Shown here: in pieces, positions 18,851-28,747 of the stretch | How positions within the stretch are numbered: the first letter of the stretch is position 1 | Layout of the letters: each line of letters opens with the position of its first letter | From: Leisingera daeponensis | Lineage (GTDB): Bacteria; Pseudomonadota; Alphaproteobacteria; Rhodobacterales; Rhodobacteraceae | Length of the DNA stretch: 64,000 nt | NCBI RefSeq assembly: GCF_019801465.1 | Contig: NZ_JAHVJA010000001.1 | Location: 496,001 to 560,000 of the forward strand | Reading direction: 5' to 3' | The notes under the pieces: model-generated | What the model was told of the DNA's origin: nothing | What the model saw: only the letters and a program-made list of their open reading frames with translations | Database searches by the model: none | Position numbers and translations under genes: made by a program

Positions 18851-19857
18851 ACCGCTTTCCCTTTGAAGAGGCCGGTGGGCTTGAACAGGAGGACGACAAT
18901 CAGGATCGCGAAGGAAACCGCGAACTTGTAGTCGGTGCTGAGGAGCTGAACCAGCCCGTCAGGCGCCAGGCTGTCCGGCAGGCCGTAGGTCAGAACCTTT
19001 TTCCAAGCATAGGTGATCGTCACCTCGGAGAAGGCGATGATGAAACCGCCGGCAATGGCGCCAAGCGGGTTGCCGAGCCCGCCGACGATGGCAGAGGCAA
19101 AGATCGGCAGCAGCAGCTGGAAATAGGTGAAGGGTTTGAACGACTTGTCGAGGCCATAAAGAACCCCGGCAATGGTCGCCAGCGCCGCCACGATCATCCA
19201 GGTGTACATCACCACCCGTTCCGGGTTGATGCCGGACAGCAGCGCCAAGTCCTCGTTGTCGGAATAGGCGCGCATCGATTTGCCGGTGCGGGTCTTGTTC
19301 AGGAACCAGAACAGCACCGCCACCACGATCACCGCGGTGACCACGGTCAGCGCTTCGGTGGTCTTGATTGCCAGGCCCTCATCCAGCCCGGTGAGCTTCT
19401 TGAAGGTGCGGGCCGAGATCACGAAGCGTTCGCCATCGGTAAAGCGCTGGTCGCCTGGCCCGATGATGAAACGCACCAGGCCGTTCATGATGAACATCAC
19501 GCCGAGCGAGACCATGACGAAGATAACCGGCTTCGCCTTCTGCTGACGGTAGAACCGGTAAACGGTCTTGTCCGTGAACAGCGCCAGCGCAATGGTGCCC
19601 AGAATGCCAAACGGCAGCGCCAGCAGCGCGGTCGGCAGCGGCCCTGCGCTCAGGCCAACCGACTGGAACAGCCAGGTGACCAGGATGGTGACCATCGCGC
19701 CGAACGCCATGGTGTCGCCATGGGCAAAGTTCGAAAACCGCAGGATCCCGTAGATCAGCGTCACCCCTAGCGCGCCAAGCGCCAGCTGGCTGCCATAGGC
19801 CAGTCCGGGGACAATAACAAAATTGGTAAGCGCCACGAGGGCGTTGAGAAGATCCAT
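18847..19857 (-). CDS. livH: Branched-chain amino acid ABC transporter permease LivH
   Basis: A 336-residue LivH-type permease with about eight membrane helices. Family features are YGILRFSNFAHGD near residue 36 and the coupling-loop segment MRAYSDNEDLALLSGI near 196. It follows livF with a two-base gap and overlaps livM by ATGA. Substrate assignment as leucine, isoleucine and valine is from the family; some such systems take up other amino acids or amides. Confidence 0.93.
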   Translation of the reverse strand: MDLLNALVALTNFVIVPGLAYGSQLALGALGVTLIYGILRFSNFAHGDTMAFGAMVTILVTWLFQSVGLSAGPLPTALLALPFGILGTIALALFTDKTVYRFYRQQKAKPVIFVMVSLGVMFIMNGLVRFIIGPGDQRFTDGERFVISARTFKKLTGLDEGLAIKTTEALTVVTAVIVVAVLFWFLNKTRTGKSMRAYSDNEDLALLSGINPERVVMYTWMIVAALATIAGVLYGLDKSFKPFTYFQLLLPIFASAIVGGLGNPLGAIAGGFIIAFSEVTITYAWKKVLTYGLPDSLAPDGLVQLLSTDYKFAVSFAILIVVLLFKPTGLFKGKAV

Positions 19858-19859
19858 GC

Positions 19860-20690
19860 TTAGCCCCCCAGGAAAGATTTGCGCACTTCGGGATCGGCCA
19901 GCAGCTCCTTGCCGGTGCCGGTATAGGCATTGCGCCCCTGCACCAGAACATAGCCTTTGTCTGCGATCTCAAGCGCTTGCTTGGCGTTCTGTTCCACCAT
20001 CAGGATCGGCAGCCCGGTGCGGGCGACCTCGATGATGCGGTCAAACAGCTCATCCATCACGATGGGGGAGACGCCGGCCGTCGGTTCGTCCAGCATCAGC
20101 ACCTTGGGCTTGGTCATCAGCGCGCGGCCCACCGCCACCTGCTGGCGCTGGCCGCCGGACAGCTCACCGGCCGGCTGGTTGCGCTTGTCGCGCAGGATCG
20201 GGAACAGATCATAGACCTGCTCCATCGTGTCCCGGAAATCATCGGTGCGGATGAACGCGCCCATCTCCAGGTTTTCCTCGACCGTCATCGAGGTGAAGAT
20301 ATTGCTGGTCTGGGGCACAAACCCCATACCCTTGATCACCCGGTCCTGCGGGGTGAGCTGGGTGATGTCCTCACCGTCCAGCCGCACGGTGCCGGAGCGC
20401 ACGTTCAGCATCCCGAAAACCGCCTTCATCGCGGTCGACTTGCCTGCGCCGTTGGGGCCGACGATCACCGCGATCTCACCCTTGTCAACGGCGATGGTGC
20501 AGTCATGCAGGATGTCCGGTCCCTTGCCGTAGCCGCCGGTCATGGTGTCGCCGATCAGGAACGGGCCGCCATCGACCTTGTGCGTCGGGCCGCTTTTCTG
20601 GTGGGCCGGCTGCATTGTGCCAGCACCTTTCAGGTTGGTGATCGAGGCGTCTTTGTTGCCGTGATCGTCCTGGTAGGGGTTGTCGCTCAT
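19860..20690 (-). CDS. livF: Branched-chain amino acid ABC transporter ATPase LivF
   Basis: A 276-residue ABC ATPase with Walker A GPNGAGKS, signature LSGGQRQQVAVGRAL and Walker B VLMLDEPTAG. The start at 20690 is fixed by the four-base overlap with the livG stop. It is odd in carrying a polar leader of about 50 residues before the usual LivF start region (TGGYGKGPDILH); typical LivF proteins are near 235 residues. The leader contains neither a membrane segment nor a recognisable motif. Confidence 0.92.
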   Translation of the reverse strand: MSDNPYQDDHGNKDASITNLKGAGTMQPAHQKSGPTHKVDGGPFLIGDTMTGGYGKGPDILHDCTIAVDKGEIAVIVGPNGAGKSTAMKAVFGMLNVRSGTVRLDGEDITQLTPQDRVIKGMGFVPQTSNIFTSMTVEENLEMGAFIRTDDFRDTMEQVYDLFPILRDKRNQPAGELSGGQRQQVAVGRALMTKPKVLMLDEPTAGVSPIVMDELFDRIIEVARTGLPILMVEQNAKQALEIADKGYVLVQGRNAYTGTGKELLADPEVRKSFLGG

Positions 20691-21475
20691 GCGTCCGCCT
20701 CCAGCTTGTCCTTGTTTTTCAGACCGGTGCCCAGATAGGCCTCGATCACCTGCTCGTTTGCCTTGATCTCGTCCAGGGTGCCCTCGGCCAGTTTTTTGCC
20801 CTCGGCCATGCAGATCACCGGGTCGCACAGGCGGTCGATGAATTCCATGTCGTGCTCGATCACCACAAAGGTATAGCCGCGTTCCTCGTTCAAGCGCTTG
20901 ATCGCGTCGGCGATGGTGTAAAGCAGGGTGCGGTTCACCCCGGCGCCAACCTCGTCCAGAAAGACGATCTTGGCGTCCACCATCATGGTGCGGCCCAGCT
21001 CCAGAAGCTTCTTCTGGCCGCCGGAGACCTGGCCGGCCTTCAAGTCGGCAATGTGGCTGATGGTCAGGAACTCCAGCACTTCATCCGCCTTGGCGCGCAG
21101 CGCGCGCTCCTCGTCGGCGATGCGCTTGCGGCCGAACCAGGTGTTCCACAGCGTTTCACCCGACTGGTTGCCCGGAACCATCATCAGATTTTCCCGGCAG
21201 GTCATCGAGGAAAACTCATGCGCGATCTGGAAGGTGCGCAGCAACCCCTTGTGGAACAGCTCATGCGGCGGCAGGCCGGTGATATCCTCACCGTCCATGG
21301 TGACCCGGCCTGAGGTCGGTTGCAGCACGCCTGCGATAACGTTGAATAAGGTGGTCTTTCCGGCACCGTTCGGGCCGATCAGACCGGTTATGGACCCCTT
21401 GGCGATTTCCAGCGAGGCGCCGTCAACCGCGTGGAACCCGCCGAAGTGCTTGTGCAAGTCCTCGACGACGATCAT
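20687..21475 (-). CDS. livG: Branched-chain amino acid ABC transporter ATPase LivG
   Basis: A 262-residue ABC ATPase with Walker A GPNGAGKT, a LivG-type signature VSGGQKKLLELGRTM and a C-terminal extension typical of LivG (EVIEAYLG). First gene of the livG-livF-livH-livM run after the binding-protein gene. A GGGATGAAATGAC ribosome region precedes the ATG. Confidence 0.93.
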   Translation of the reverse strand: MIVVEDLHKHFGGFHAVDGASLEIAKGSITGLIGPNGAGKTTLFNVIAGVLQPTSGRVTMDGEDITGLPPHELFHKGLLRTFQIAHEFSSMTCRENLMMVPGNQSGETLWNTWFGRKRIADEERALRAKADEVLEFLTISHIADLKAGQVSGGQKKLLELGRTMMVDAKIVFLDEVGAGVNRTLLYTIADAIKRLNEERGYTFVVIEHDMEFIDRLCDPVICMAEGKKLAEGTLDEIKANEQVIEAYLGTGLKNKDKLEADA

Positions 21476-21518
21476 GTCATTTCATCCCCTGCCGCGTTTT
21501 CGCGGCATTTTTAATTCA

Positions 21519-21547
21519 GAACAGCCCGGGCGGAACCCGGGCTGTTC
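21519..21547. other. Intercistronic hairpin between livK-like gene and livG
   Basis: GAACAGCCCGGG and CCCGGGCTGTTC form a perfect 12-bp stem with a 5-base loop. A second small hairpin (GCCGCG-TTTT-CGCGGC) lies at 21491-21506. On the transcribed reverse strand no T-run follows, so partial termination or mRNA stabilisation is likely. It would keep binding-protein mRNA in excess over permease mRNA. Confidence 0.6.
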
Positions 21548-21573
21548 GTTTTCTGTTTATTTACACCTGGTTA

Positions 21574-22767
21574 TCAGCGGTACTGAACAGTGGTGACTTT
21601 GCCGTCTTTGATTTCGATCTCGCGGTAAGAGCCTGCGCTCTCACCCGGACCGATCAGTTCCACGCCGGTTGCGCCCTGATAGTCGATGTCGCCGCCAGCA
21701 GCCAGAATCTCCAGCGCCTTGCCCAGTTCACCCGGGTTGATCGGCTCGCCCGGTGCGTTGGCGACCTCAAGAACCTTGGCCGCGTAGTCCGCTGGAGCAG
21801 TGGAGTTTGCCGCCTGCATCGCCAGCAGGATCAGCGCTGCCGCATCATAGGATTCCCCGACATAGGCCGAGGTGTGGTCGAAGTCCTTGCCGGCCGCCAG
21901 CTCGGCAAAGACTTCGGCGCCTTTGCTCTGCGAACCGGCGATCTGGCCGAAGGAGCCGTCCAGGTCCGGGCCGACGTTGGTCGGCAGCGAGTCGCCCACC
22001 ATGCCGTCGGGCAGGCCGAAGGTGTCAAACGCGCCTGAATCCAATGCGCCTTGAATGATGCCAAGGCCGCCTTGGTCCAGATAGCCTGCGACCACCAGAA
22101 CATCACCGCCTGCGGACGCCAGGGCGCCGACTTCTGCGGAGTAGTCGCCTTTGCCGTCTTCATGCGCGGCCACGATGGTCACTTCGCCGCCGACGGCTTC
22201 AAAGTTGCTCTTGATCGAGTCGGACAGGCCCTTGCCGTAGTCGTTGTTGGTGTAAGTCAGCGCGATGGAGTTCACGCCCCGGTCTTTCAGAACCTGCGCC
22301 ATGACCTCGCCCTGGCGGGCATCCGACGGGGTGGTGCGGAAGAACAGGCCGTTGTCTTCCATGGTGGTCAGACCCGGAGAGCTTGCCGAGGGAGAAATCA
22401 TCACCATCCCGTTGGGAACCGCAACGTTCTGCAGCACCGCACCGGTTACGCCCGAGCAGTCGGATCCCATAATGCCGTTGGCGCCTTCCGCCAGCAGCTT
22501 TTCGGCGCTGGCGATCGCGATGCCGTTGTCGACGCATGCGGAATCTGCGCGCATGGTGGTCACGGTTGCACTGTCCAGAAGCTTGCCCGACGCGGTAACT
22601 TCGGCGGCAGCCATTTCCGCGCCAGCCGCCATATGCGGTGTCAGTGATTCAATCGGGCCGGTAAAGCCGAGCAGAATGCCTAGTTTCACTTCCTTGGCGT
22701 GACCGTCGGCGTATGCGGTGCCAGCAGTCAGCGCAGCGGCCGCGGTGGCCATCAGCAGTTTCTTCAT
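21574..22767 (-). CDS. Branched-chain amino acid ABC transporter substrate-binding protein
   Basis: A 397-residue periplasmic binding protein of the LivJ/LivK (peripla_BP_6) family. A signal peptide ([20 protein letters not shown]) leads into EVKLGILLGFTGPIES. The conserved SDCSGVTGAVL block near residue 100 and the paired cysteines fit the family. The start at 22767 is chosen from GGGAG seven bases upstream and the lysine-rich signal start; the longer frame adds 13 unlikely residues. It heads the liv operon. Confidence 0.93.
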   Translation of the reverse strand: MKKLLMATAAAALTAGTAYADGHAKEVKLGILLGFTGPIESLTPHMAAGAEMAAAEVTASGKLLDSATVTTMRADSACVDNGIAIASAEKLLAEGANGIMGSDCSGVTGAVLQNVAVPNGMVMISPSASSPGLTTMEDNGLFFRTTPSDARQGEVMAQVLKDRGVNSIALTYTNNDYGKGLSDSIKSNFEAVGGEVTIVAAHEDGKGDYSAEVGALASAGGDVLVVAGYLDQGGLGIIQGALDSGAFDTFGLPDGMVGDSLPTNVGPDLDGSFGQIAGSQSKGAEVFAELAAGKDFDHTSAYVGESYDAAALILLAMQAANSTAPADYAAKVLEVANAPGEPINPGELGKALEILAAGGDIDYQGATGVELIGPGESAGSYREIEIKDGKVTTVQYR

Positions 22768-22956
22768 TTGAGAACTCCCATTGTTGGAACACGAAAAAAT
22801 GTTCACATCGGACCCTAGGCAAGCCGTTTGGAAAAGAAAAGTCCTGTTAAGGCGTGAGATAGCAAAGAGTCCGTCCCGTTTTCTCCGCTATTATCAGATC
22901 AAGCGTTGCGGAGCTGTTTTTTGATTTAAGCTTAAAGCAACTTGAGGGGAAGCAAA

Positions 22957-24060
22957 ATGTTGCATCGGTTATGCGTGTTGACGCTCACGGTCTTGCTGCT
23001 GCCGTTTTCCGCGCCAGTTCAGGCGGAGACTATGAGCAGCAGTCAGGGATTGCTCCGGGTGGAGGAAATGGCGGGCGGGTTTGAAGTTCCGTGGGGCTTT
23101 GACTTCCTCCCGGACGGAGGGCTTCTGGTGACGGAGCGGGGCGGCCTGCTTTTCTATGTGAAGGACGGCAGGAAGAATCGCGTCAGCGGCACGCCTGCAG
23201 TTGAGGCAGCGGGGCAGGGCGGCCTTCTGGACGTAATGATTCCGCGGGATTTCGAGCGCAGCCGCGAAGTCTTTCTGACATTCTCGAAGCGGCAGGGCCG
23301 CGGAGTCGGCACGGCACTGGCGTCAGGCCGCCTGAGCCGGGACAATGCCAGCCTGACGGATCTGCGTATCCTCTTCGAGGCCGCGCCCGGCGCATCCGGG
23401 GGGCGGCATTTCGGCTCCCGTGTGGTTGAGGCGCGGGATGGCTCGCTGTTCATTTCGCTTGGGGAACGCGGCGACCGGCCCAGCGCGCAGGATCTGACAC
23501 GGCACCAGGGGTCTGTGGTCCGCATAAGCCGCAGCGGCACTGTTCCCGGAGACAATCCTTTCGCCGGCCAGGATGGCGCCCAGCCGGAAATCTGGTCATT
23601 CGGCCATCGCAATCCTCAGGGTATGGCGCTGGACTTGCGCGGCAATCTTTGGGTGGCAGAACATGGTGCCAAGGGCGGCGATGAGGTGAACAGGGTGCGC
23701 AAGGGGGCCAACTACGGCTGGCCGGTGATTTCCTATGGCCGCCACTACTCCGGTGCGAAGATCGGAGAAGGCACCGCGAAACCCGGCATGGAACAGCCTG
23801 AATGGCATTGGGATCCGTCGATCGCGCCTTCCGGGATGATGATCTATTCCGGCCGAATGTGGCCGCAGTGGCGCGGCCACATCTTTGTCGGTTCGCTGAA
23901 ATTCGATTACATCTCCCGCCTGACCGGTTCTCCCTTGAAAGAGGCGGAGCAGTTGCGGAGTAGCCGGACCGGACGCATCCGCGATGTGCAGGAGGCGCCC
24001 GACGGCAGTATCTGGTTCGCGTCAGAGAGTGAGGGAGCGCTGTTCAGGGTTTCGCGCTAG
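22957..24060 (+). CDS. PQQ-dependent aldose sugar dehydrogenase family protein (YliI/Asd-like)
   Basis: A 367-residue exported protein: a signal peptide (about 1-24, ending PVQA) then a six-bladed beta-propeller of the soluble glucose dehydrogenase type. Motifs include VPWGFDFLPDGGLLVTERGG, the GLLDVMIPRDF region, and WSFGHRNPQGMALD with the catalytic-type histidine. It probably oxidises aldoses in the periplasm with PQQ. The ATG at 22957 follows GAGGGGA by six bases. It is divergent from liv and convergent with the GlxA-type regulator. Confidence 0.88.
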   Translation: MLHRLCVLTLTVLLLPFSAPVQAETMSSSQGLLRVEEMAGGFEVPWGFDFLPDGGLLVTERGGLLFYVKDGRKNRVSGTPAVEAAGQGGLLDVMIPRDFERSREVFLTFSKRQGRGVGTALASGRLSRDNASLTDLRILFEAAPGASGGRHFGSRVVEARDGSLFISLGERGDRPSAQDLTRHQGSVVRISRSGTVPGDNPFAGQDGAQPEIWSFGHRNPQGMALDLRGNLWVAEHGAKGGDEVNRVRKGANYGWPVISYGRHYSGAKIGEGTAKPGMEQPEWHWDPSIAPSGMMIYSGRMWPQWRGHIFVGSLKFDYISRLTGSPLKEAEQLRSSRTGRIRDVQEAPDGSIWFASESEGALFRVSR

Positions 24061-24080
24061 CCAAACACGGGCCCCTCAGG

Positions 24081-25085
24081 TCATGCCTTGAAAGCTGCCG
24101 CCTTGCTGCCGCGCTCGCGGTAGGGGGTGGTGTCGTAGTGAGCGCGGTAGCATTTTGAGAAATGCGACGGCGACGCAAAGCCGCAGGCCAGCGCCACGTT
24201 GATCACGCTCATATCGGTCTGCATCAGCAGGTTGCGCGCTTTCTGAAGCCGCAGTTCCATATAATAACGCTTGGGCGAGCGGTTCAGGTAACGGCGGAAC
24301 AGCCGCTCCAGCTGGCGGGTGGACATGCCAACATCCTGGGCAAGGATCGACGGGCTGATCGGCTCTTCGATATTGGCTTCCATCATCTGGATCACCATCG
24401 ACAGCTTGGGGTGGCGCACGCCGATGCGGGTCGGGATCGACAGCCGCTGGGTGTCCTGGTCGGTGCGGATCGAGGAGTAGATCAGCTGGTCCGCCACCGC
24501 ATTGGCGAGCTCCTCGCCCTGATCATTGGCAATCAGCTTAAGCATCAGGTCGATAGATGAAGTGCCGCCGGCCGTGGAGAGCCGGTTGCCGTCGATGACG
24601 AACACTGATTTCGCCAGCTCTACCTCGTCGAACTCCTCGCCGAAGCTGTCGGCATTTTCCCAGTGAATGGTCGCCCGCTTGCCGTCCAGCAGGCCGGCCT
24701 TGGCCAGCGTGTAGGAGGCGGTGCACAAACCGCCGACCATCAGCCCTTTGCGGGCCTCGCGGCGCAGCCAGGACAGCATTTTCTTGGTAGACGCGTCCTG
24801 CACGTCAATTCCGCCGCACACCATGATGGTGTCGTCGCGCTGCAGCTCACTCAGATCGGAGTCGAGCTGAAAAACGGTGCCCGCAGAACAGCTTATCGTG
24901 TCGCCGCCTTCGCCCACCACGGTCCAGGTGTACAGTTCCCGCCCGGCCATGCGGTTTGCGATCCGCAGCGATTCCATTGCAGCCGAAAAGCAAAGCAGGG
25001 TAAATTTGTCGAGGAGTACAAAAACAAACCTCTTGGGCTGGCCGGCGGCGGTTCCAGAAACAGCAGGCTTGCGTGGCGTCTGCAT
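24081..25085 (-). CDS. GlxA/GbdR-type AraC transcriptional regulator
   Basis: A 334-residue regulator: an N-terminal DJ-1/PfpI-like domain (about 18-190, elbow VGGLCTASY) and a C-terminal AraC double helix-turn-helix (about 225-325, with MSTRQLERLFRRYLNRSP and FASPSHFSKCYR). It resembles Pseudomonas GbdR, which senses glycine betaine and dimethylglycine, in nearly every block, so quaternary-amine sensing is the leading hypothesis. No betaine catabolic gene adjoins it. Its relatives include CdhR (carnitine) and ArgR-type sensors. Confidence 0.87.
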   Translation of the reverse strand: MQTPRKPAVSGTAAGQPKRFVFVLLDKFTLLCFSAAMESLRIANRMAGRELYTWTVVGEGGDTISCSAGTVFQLDSDLSELQRDDTIMVCGGIDVQDASTKKMLSWLRREARKGLMVGGLCTASYTLAKAGLLDGKRATIHWENADSFGEEFDEVELAKSVFVIDGNRLSTAGGTSSIDLMLKLIANDQGEELANAVADQLIYSSIRTDQDTQRLSIPTRIGVRHPKLSMVIQMMEANIEEPISPSILAQDVGMSTRQLERLFRRYLNRSPKRYYMELRLQKARNLLMQTDMSVINVALACGFASPSHFSKCYRAHYDTTPYRERGSKAAAFKA

Positions 25086-25266
25086 GGCGGGCGTCCTTCA
25101 AGAAACAAGTCGGGCCGCGGGAGCACGCTCCGCGGCAAGTCAGGAAACCGTGCTCACAGCTTGGACCCGGGGTCAAGTGGCCGCAATTCTAAACTGGCCT
25201 CTCTCCAGCGGATTTTGTATAGAGCACACGACATATTCTAAAGACCTCTGATGCGGAGATAAAGTC

Positions 25267-26637
25267 ATGAGCGAATGGCAAAAATCGGACTGGCGCAACA
25301 AGCCGCGGGTGCAGATGCCGGACTACACCGATGCCGCAGCGCTGAACGCTGTCGAGGCTCAGCTGTCCAAGTATCCTCCGCTAGTCTTCGCCGGAGAAGC
25401 GCGCCGCCTGAAACAGCATCTGGGCGCTGCCGGGCGCGGCGAGGCCTTCCTGCTGCAGGGCGGCGACTGCGCCGAGAGCTTTGACCAGTTCAGCGCCGAC
25501 GGCATCCGCGACACGTTCAAGGTGATGCTGCAAATGGCGATGGTTCTGACCTACGGCGCCAAGGTGCCGGTGGTGAAGGTGGGCCGCATGGCCGGCCAAT
25601 TCGCCAAACCGCGCAGCGCACCGACCGAGACCGTCAATGGCGTTGAACTGCCCAGCTACCGCGGCGACATCATCAATGAGCTGGATTTCACCGCCGACGC
25701 CCGCATCCCCAACCCTCAGAAGATGTTGCAGGCTTATACGCAGGCCGCCGCAACTTTGAACCTTCTGCGCGCCTTCTCTACCGGCGGCTTTGCTGACATG
25801 AGCCGGGTGCATTCCTGGACACTCGGCTTCACCGATGAGCAGGAAGTGCAGAAATACAGTGAGATCGCGACCCGCATTCAGGACACCATCGACTTCATGG
25901 GCGCGGCGGGCATCACGGCCGATACCACCCATGAGTTTTCCACCGTCGAGTTCTACACCAGCCACGAAGGGCTGCTGCTGGAATATGAAGAGGCACTGAC
26001 CCGCCTTGATTCCACGTCCGGAAAATGGCTGGCGGGCTCGGGCCACATGATCTGGATCGGCGACCGCACCCGTCAGCCGGACGGTGCACATGTTGAATTC
26101 TGCCGCGGCGTGCTGAACCCCATCGGCCTGAAATGCGGCCCGACCACCACCGCCGAGGACCTGAAGGTGCTGATGTCGCGCCTGAACCCGGAAAACGAAG
26201 CCGGGAAGCTGACGCTGATCGCCCGTTTCGGCGCCGGCAAGGCGGGCGAACACCTGCCGCGGCTGATTAAGGCCGTGAAGGAGGAGGGCGCCAATGTGAC
26301 TTGGGTTTGTGACCCGATGCACGGCAACACCATCAAGTCGTCCACCGGCTACAAAACCCGTCCCTTTGAAAGCGTCCTGCGCGAAGTTCGCGACTTCTTC
26401 GGCGTGCACAAGGCCGAGGGCACCATCCCCGGCGGCGTGCATTTCGAGATGACTGGCCAGGATGTGACTGAATGCACCGGCGGCGTGCGGGCGGTGACCG
26501 AAGAAGACCTGAGCGACCGCTACCACACCGCCTGCGATCCGCGCCTGAATGCCAGCCAGTCGCTGGAACTGGCCTTCCTGGTGGCAGAAGAGCTGTCAGC
26601 CCTGCGGGCAAGCCAATCGGCCCGTCAGGCAGGCTGA
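25267..26637 (+). CDS. aroG: Class II 3-deoxy-7-phosphoheptulonate synthase (DAHP synthase)
   Basis: A 456-residue plant/bacterial class II DAHP synthase, seen in [28 protein letters not shown], the metal-site region [11 protein letters not shown] and [16 protein letters not shown]. It joins phosphoenolpyruvate and erythrose-4-phosphate in the first step of the shikimate pathway. The ATG follows GGAGATAAAGTC. It stands alone between divergent and convergent neighbours. The gene symbol follows common use; class II enzymes are not homologous in sequence to E. coli AroG. Confidence 0.95.
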   Translation: MSEWQKSDWRNKPRVQMPDYTDAAALNAVEAQLSKYPPLVFAGEARRLKQHLGAAGRGEAFLLQGGDCAESFDQFSADGIRDTFKVMLQMAMVLTYGAKVPVVKVGRMAGQFAKPRSAPTETVNGVELPSYRGDIINELDFTADARIPNPQKMLQAYTQAAATLNLLRAFSTGGFADMSRVHSWTLGFTDEQEVQKYSEIATRIQDTIDFMGAAGITADTTHEFSTVEFYTSHEGLLLEYEEALTRLDSTSGKWLAGSGHMIWIGDRTRQPDGAHVEFCRGVLNPIGLKCGPTTTAEDLKVLMSRLNPENEAGKLTLIARFGAGKAGEHLPRLIKAVKEEGANVTWVCDPMHGNTIKSSTGYKTRPFESVLREVRDFFGVHKAEGTIPGGVHFEMTGQDVTECTGGVRAVTEEDLSDRYHTACDPRLNASQSLELAFLVAEELSALRASQSARQAG

Positions 26638-26683
26638 AACTGACCGGATTGCGCAGCCGTAGCCTGGAACCGGATCTTGACAG

Positions 26684-26718
26684 AAAAAAAAGCGCCCCGG
26701 GGTTCTCCTCCGGGGCGC
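26684..26718 (-). terminator. Rho-independent terminator of the PAS-protein gene
   Basis: GCGCCCCGG and CCGGGGCGC form a 9-bp stem with a 9-base loop, followed on the reverse strand by eight T. It lies 64 bases after the PAS-protein stop and may also slow forward transcription from the DAHP synthase gene. Confidence 0.9.
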
Positions 26719-26781
26719 AGTCAATTCAAGCAGCTATGACCTTGTACTTGAATCTCGAATTCTGCTTGCGGCGGCGCTGGA

Positions 26782-27624
26782 TCAGTCGCGGCTGACCACC
26801 AGCCGCAGATGCGGCGCGCCTTTGTGCTTGGCAGGCGCTGGGTCTGCCGGGGTCCCCGCTTTGCCTGCCCGGCTGCGGTCCAGCAAGGCTCTGGCTTCCT
26901 CCAGCAGGGACCGCTCCGGCTTAAAGCGGGCCTGGGTCTCTGCGAATCCCGGATTGGGCTGGTTCACGTCCTTGCGCTCGTCCGTGGCCTCCGCCCGCGG
27001 CTTGGCCTTGAATTCAGCGGCTCCGGAAGGCTTTCCGATGGAGCGCATTGCAATCGAGGTGATCGAGAACCGTTGCGAGGTGGCGGTCTTGCCTTCATCG
27101 GCAACCAGAACCCCGAGCACCCGGCTGATGTCACCCAGATCGCTGCGCAGCGGCAGCAGCAGCATGCGGGCTTCGCGCGGCGAGCTCTGGCGCGGCGCTT
27201 CGATCTGCAGCTCCAGTTCAACAACCGCAGGTGTGTCGAACATATGCTCCATGGCACTGCTCAGCTGCTTGCGGGCATCGGCTGTAAAGAACGCCGTCAC
27301 GGGCATGCCGCGCACCTCCATGCCGGCCATCTCGTTGACCAGGGACCCGGCCAGCCGGAAGCGGGCGATGCCAGGAGCGATCCGCTCCAGAATGAAAGTG
27401 TTGCTCAGGATGTTTTCCAGACCGCGCGGGTCGATTTGCGAGCGGCTGGGGACATCATCACCGCGGCGCAGCCCGGTCCAGTAGGCCTCGGCCTGACGCA
27501 GCGGCGACAGAGCGCCGCCTTTGCGGAAACGGGCCATTGATACGACGTTCTCCTGTCCGCCAGACAGGCCATCTCCACTGCGGCTGCCAAAAATCATCTC
27601 GTTTTCCCCTGCAACACCGGACAT
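26782..27624 (-). CDS. PAS-domain protein (PAS_5/DUF type)
   Basis: A 280-residue protein with a PAS_5-like domain at about residues 35-185 (LRQAEAYWTGLRRGDDVPSR, SNTFILERIAPGIARFRLAG). A polar, low-complexity C-terminal tail ends in HLRLVVSRD. There is no output domain, so it is perhaps a partner or sensor. Related proteins are frequent in Rhodobacterales and of unknown function. In-frame ATGs at residues 10 and 30 are alternative starts; AGGAG lies 11 bases before the third. Confidence 0.78.
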   Translation of the reverse strand: MSGVAGENEMIFGSRSGDGLSGGQENVVSMARFRKGGALSPLRQAEAYWTGLRRGDDVPSRSQIDPRGLENILSNTFILERIAPGIARFRLAGSLVNEMAGMEVRGMPVTAFFTADARKQLSSAMEHMFDTPAVVELELQIEAPRQSSPREARMLLLPLRSDLGDISRVLGVLVADEGKTATSQRFSITSIAMRSIGKPSGAAEFKAKPRAEATDERKDVNQPNPGFAETQARFKPERSLLEEARALLDRSRAGKAGTPADPAPAKHKGAPHLRLVVSRD

Positions 27625-27675
27625 CCCTCGGTCCTGAGCAGCTCCTTGCTGCCTTAAGACTTAGGGCCGGCATGG

Positions 27676-27690
27676 TTACCCTGAAGTTAA
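27676..27690. promoter_or_regulatory. Weak CtrA-like motif upstream of the PAS-protein gene
   Basis: TTAC-N7-TTAA at 27676-27690, about 50 bases upstream of the PAS gene start, matches TTAA-N7-TTAA with one mismatch. It is a candidate only; such near-matches also occur by chance. Confidence 0.25.
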
Positions 27691-27834
27691 GATGCCACAA
27701 TCTAATTCAAATTTGGACTAATTCTTAAAGCAATGGTTAACGCCTCTGGCCGCGCCCGTTTTTGCAATTGCGCTTGCACCCTGTACTTTCAAGGCAGTAG
27801 AGCTGATCAATCACCAGCGACCAGGGGGCTCCCA

Positions 27835-28731
27835 ATGACCATCCGCAGCATGACCGCCTTTGCCTCGGCACAGGGCAGCTCCGAACAGCACAGCTGGAGC
27901 TGGGAGCTGAGGTCAGTGAATGCCAAGGGGCTGGATATCCGGCTTCGGGTGCCGGACTGGCTAGAGGGCCTTGAAACCCTGACCCGATCGGTGCTGTCAA
28001 AATCACTCGCGCGTGGCAATGTCTCGCTTACCCTGCGCATCACCCGTTCCGAAGACAGCGCCGGGCAGGTGCAGGTGAACACCGCCGTGCTGCATTCGGT
28101 GGTGAAAGCGCTGGCAGAGGCGCAGTCCATAGCCAGGCAGAACAGGGTAGAGGTTAATCCCGCATCCGCAGCGGAACTTTTGTCCTTCAAGGGCGTGCTG
28201 GAGCAATCTGCAGGCGACGATGATCCGGCGCCGCTGGTCGCGACGCTCAGCAAGGAACTGGAAAGCCTTGTGGCCGAATTCGTTCAGATGCGCGAGGCGG
28301 AGGGTGCCGCGCTTGCCCAAATCCTTAACGCCCAGCTTGAGCAGGTTGCTGCGCTGACGGTCCGGGCCGGCGAGCGCGCCGGGGAGCGCAAGGAAAAAAT
28401 GGCAGAGACGTTCAAGGCCAATCTGGCGCGGGTGCTGGACAACGCAGACGGCGCCGATCCGGACCGGGTGGCCCAGGAACTGGCGCTGATCGCCGTAAAG
28501 GCCGATGTGACCGAGGAGCTTGACCGCCTGGGAGCCCACATCGCCGCGGCGCGCGGTCTGTTGGTCAAGGGCGGCGCGGTGGGGCGAAAGCTTGATTTTC
28601 TGATGCAGGAATTCAACCGCGAAGCCAATACGCTGTGTTCCAAGGCTCAGCATGCTGGCTTGACTGCGGTGGGGCTAGAGCTGAAAACCGTGATCGACCA
28701 GATGCGCGAGCAGGTGCAGAACATAGAATAA
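27835..28731 (+). CDS. yicC: YicC family endoribonuclease
   Basis: A 298-residue YicC/YloC protein. The typical start [10 protein letters not shown], the [18 protein letters not shown] block and the C-terminal [15 protein letters not shown] are all present. Family members are stress-related endoribonucleases. The start at 27835 gives the standard family beginning; the longer frame from 27733 adds 34 atypical residues. It sits 16 bases before gmk, the usual yicC-gmk pairing. Confidence 0.93.
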   Translation: MTIRSMTAFASAQGSSEQHSWSWELRSVNAKGLDIRLRVPDWLEGLETLTRSVLSKSLARGNVSLTLRITRSEDSAGQVQVNTAVLHSVVKALAEAQSIARQNRVEVNPASAAELLSFKGVLEQSAGDDDPAPLVATLSKELESLVAEFVQMREAEGAALAQILNAQLEQVAALTVRAGERAGERKEKMAETFKANLARVLDNADGADPDRVAQELALIAVKADVTEELDRLGAHIAAARGLLVKGGAVGRKLDFLMQEFNREANTLCSKAQHAGLTAVGLELKTVIDQMREQVQNIE

Positions 28732-28747
28732 GAAAAGGAGTGCCCAT

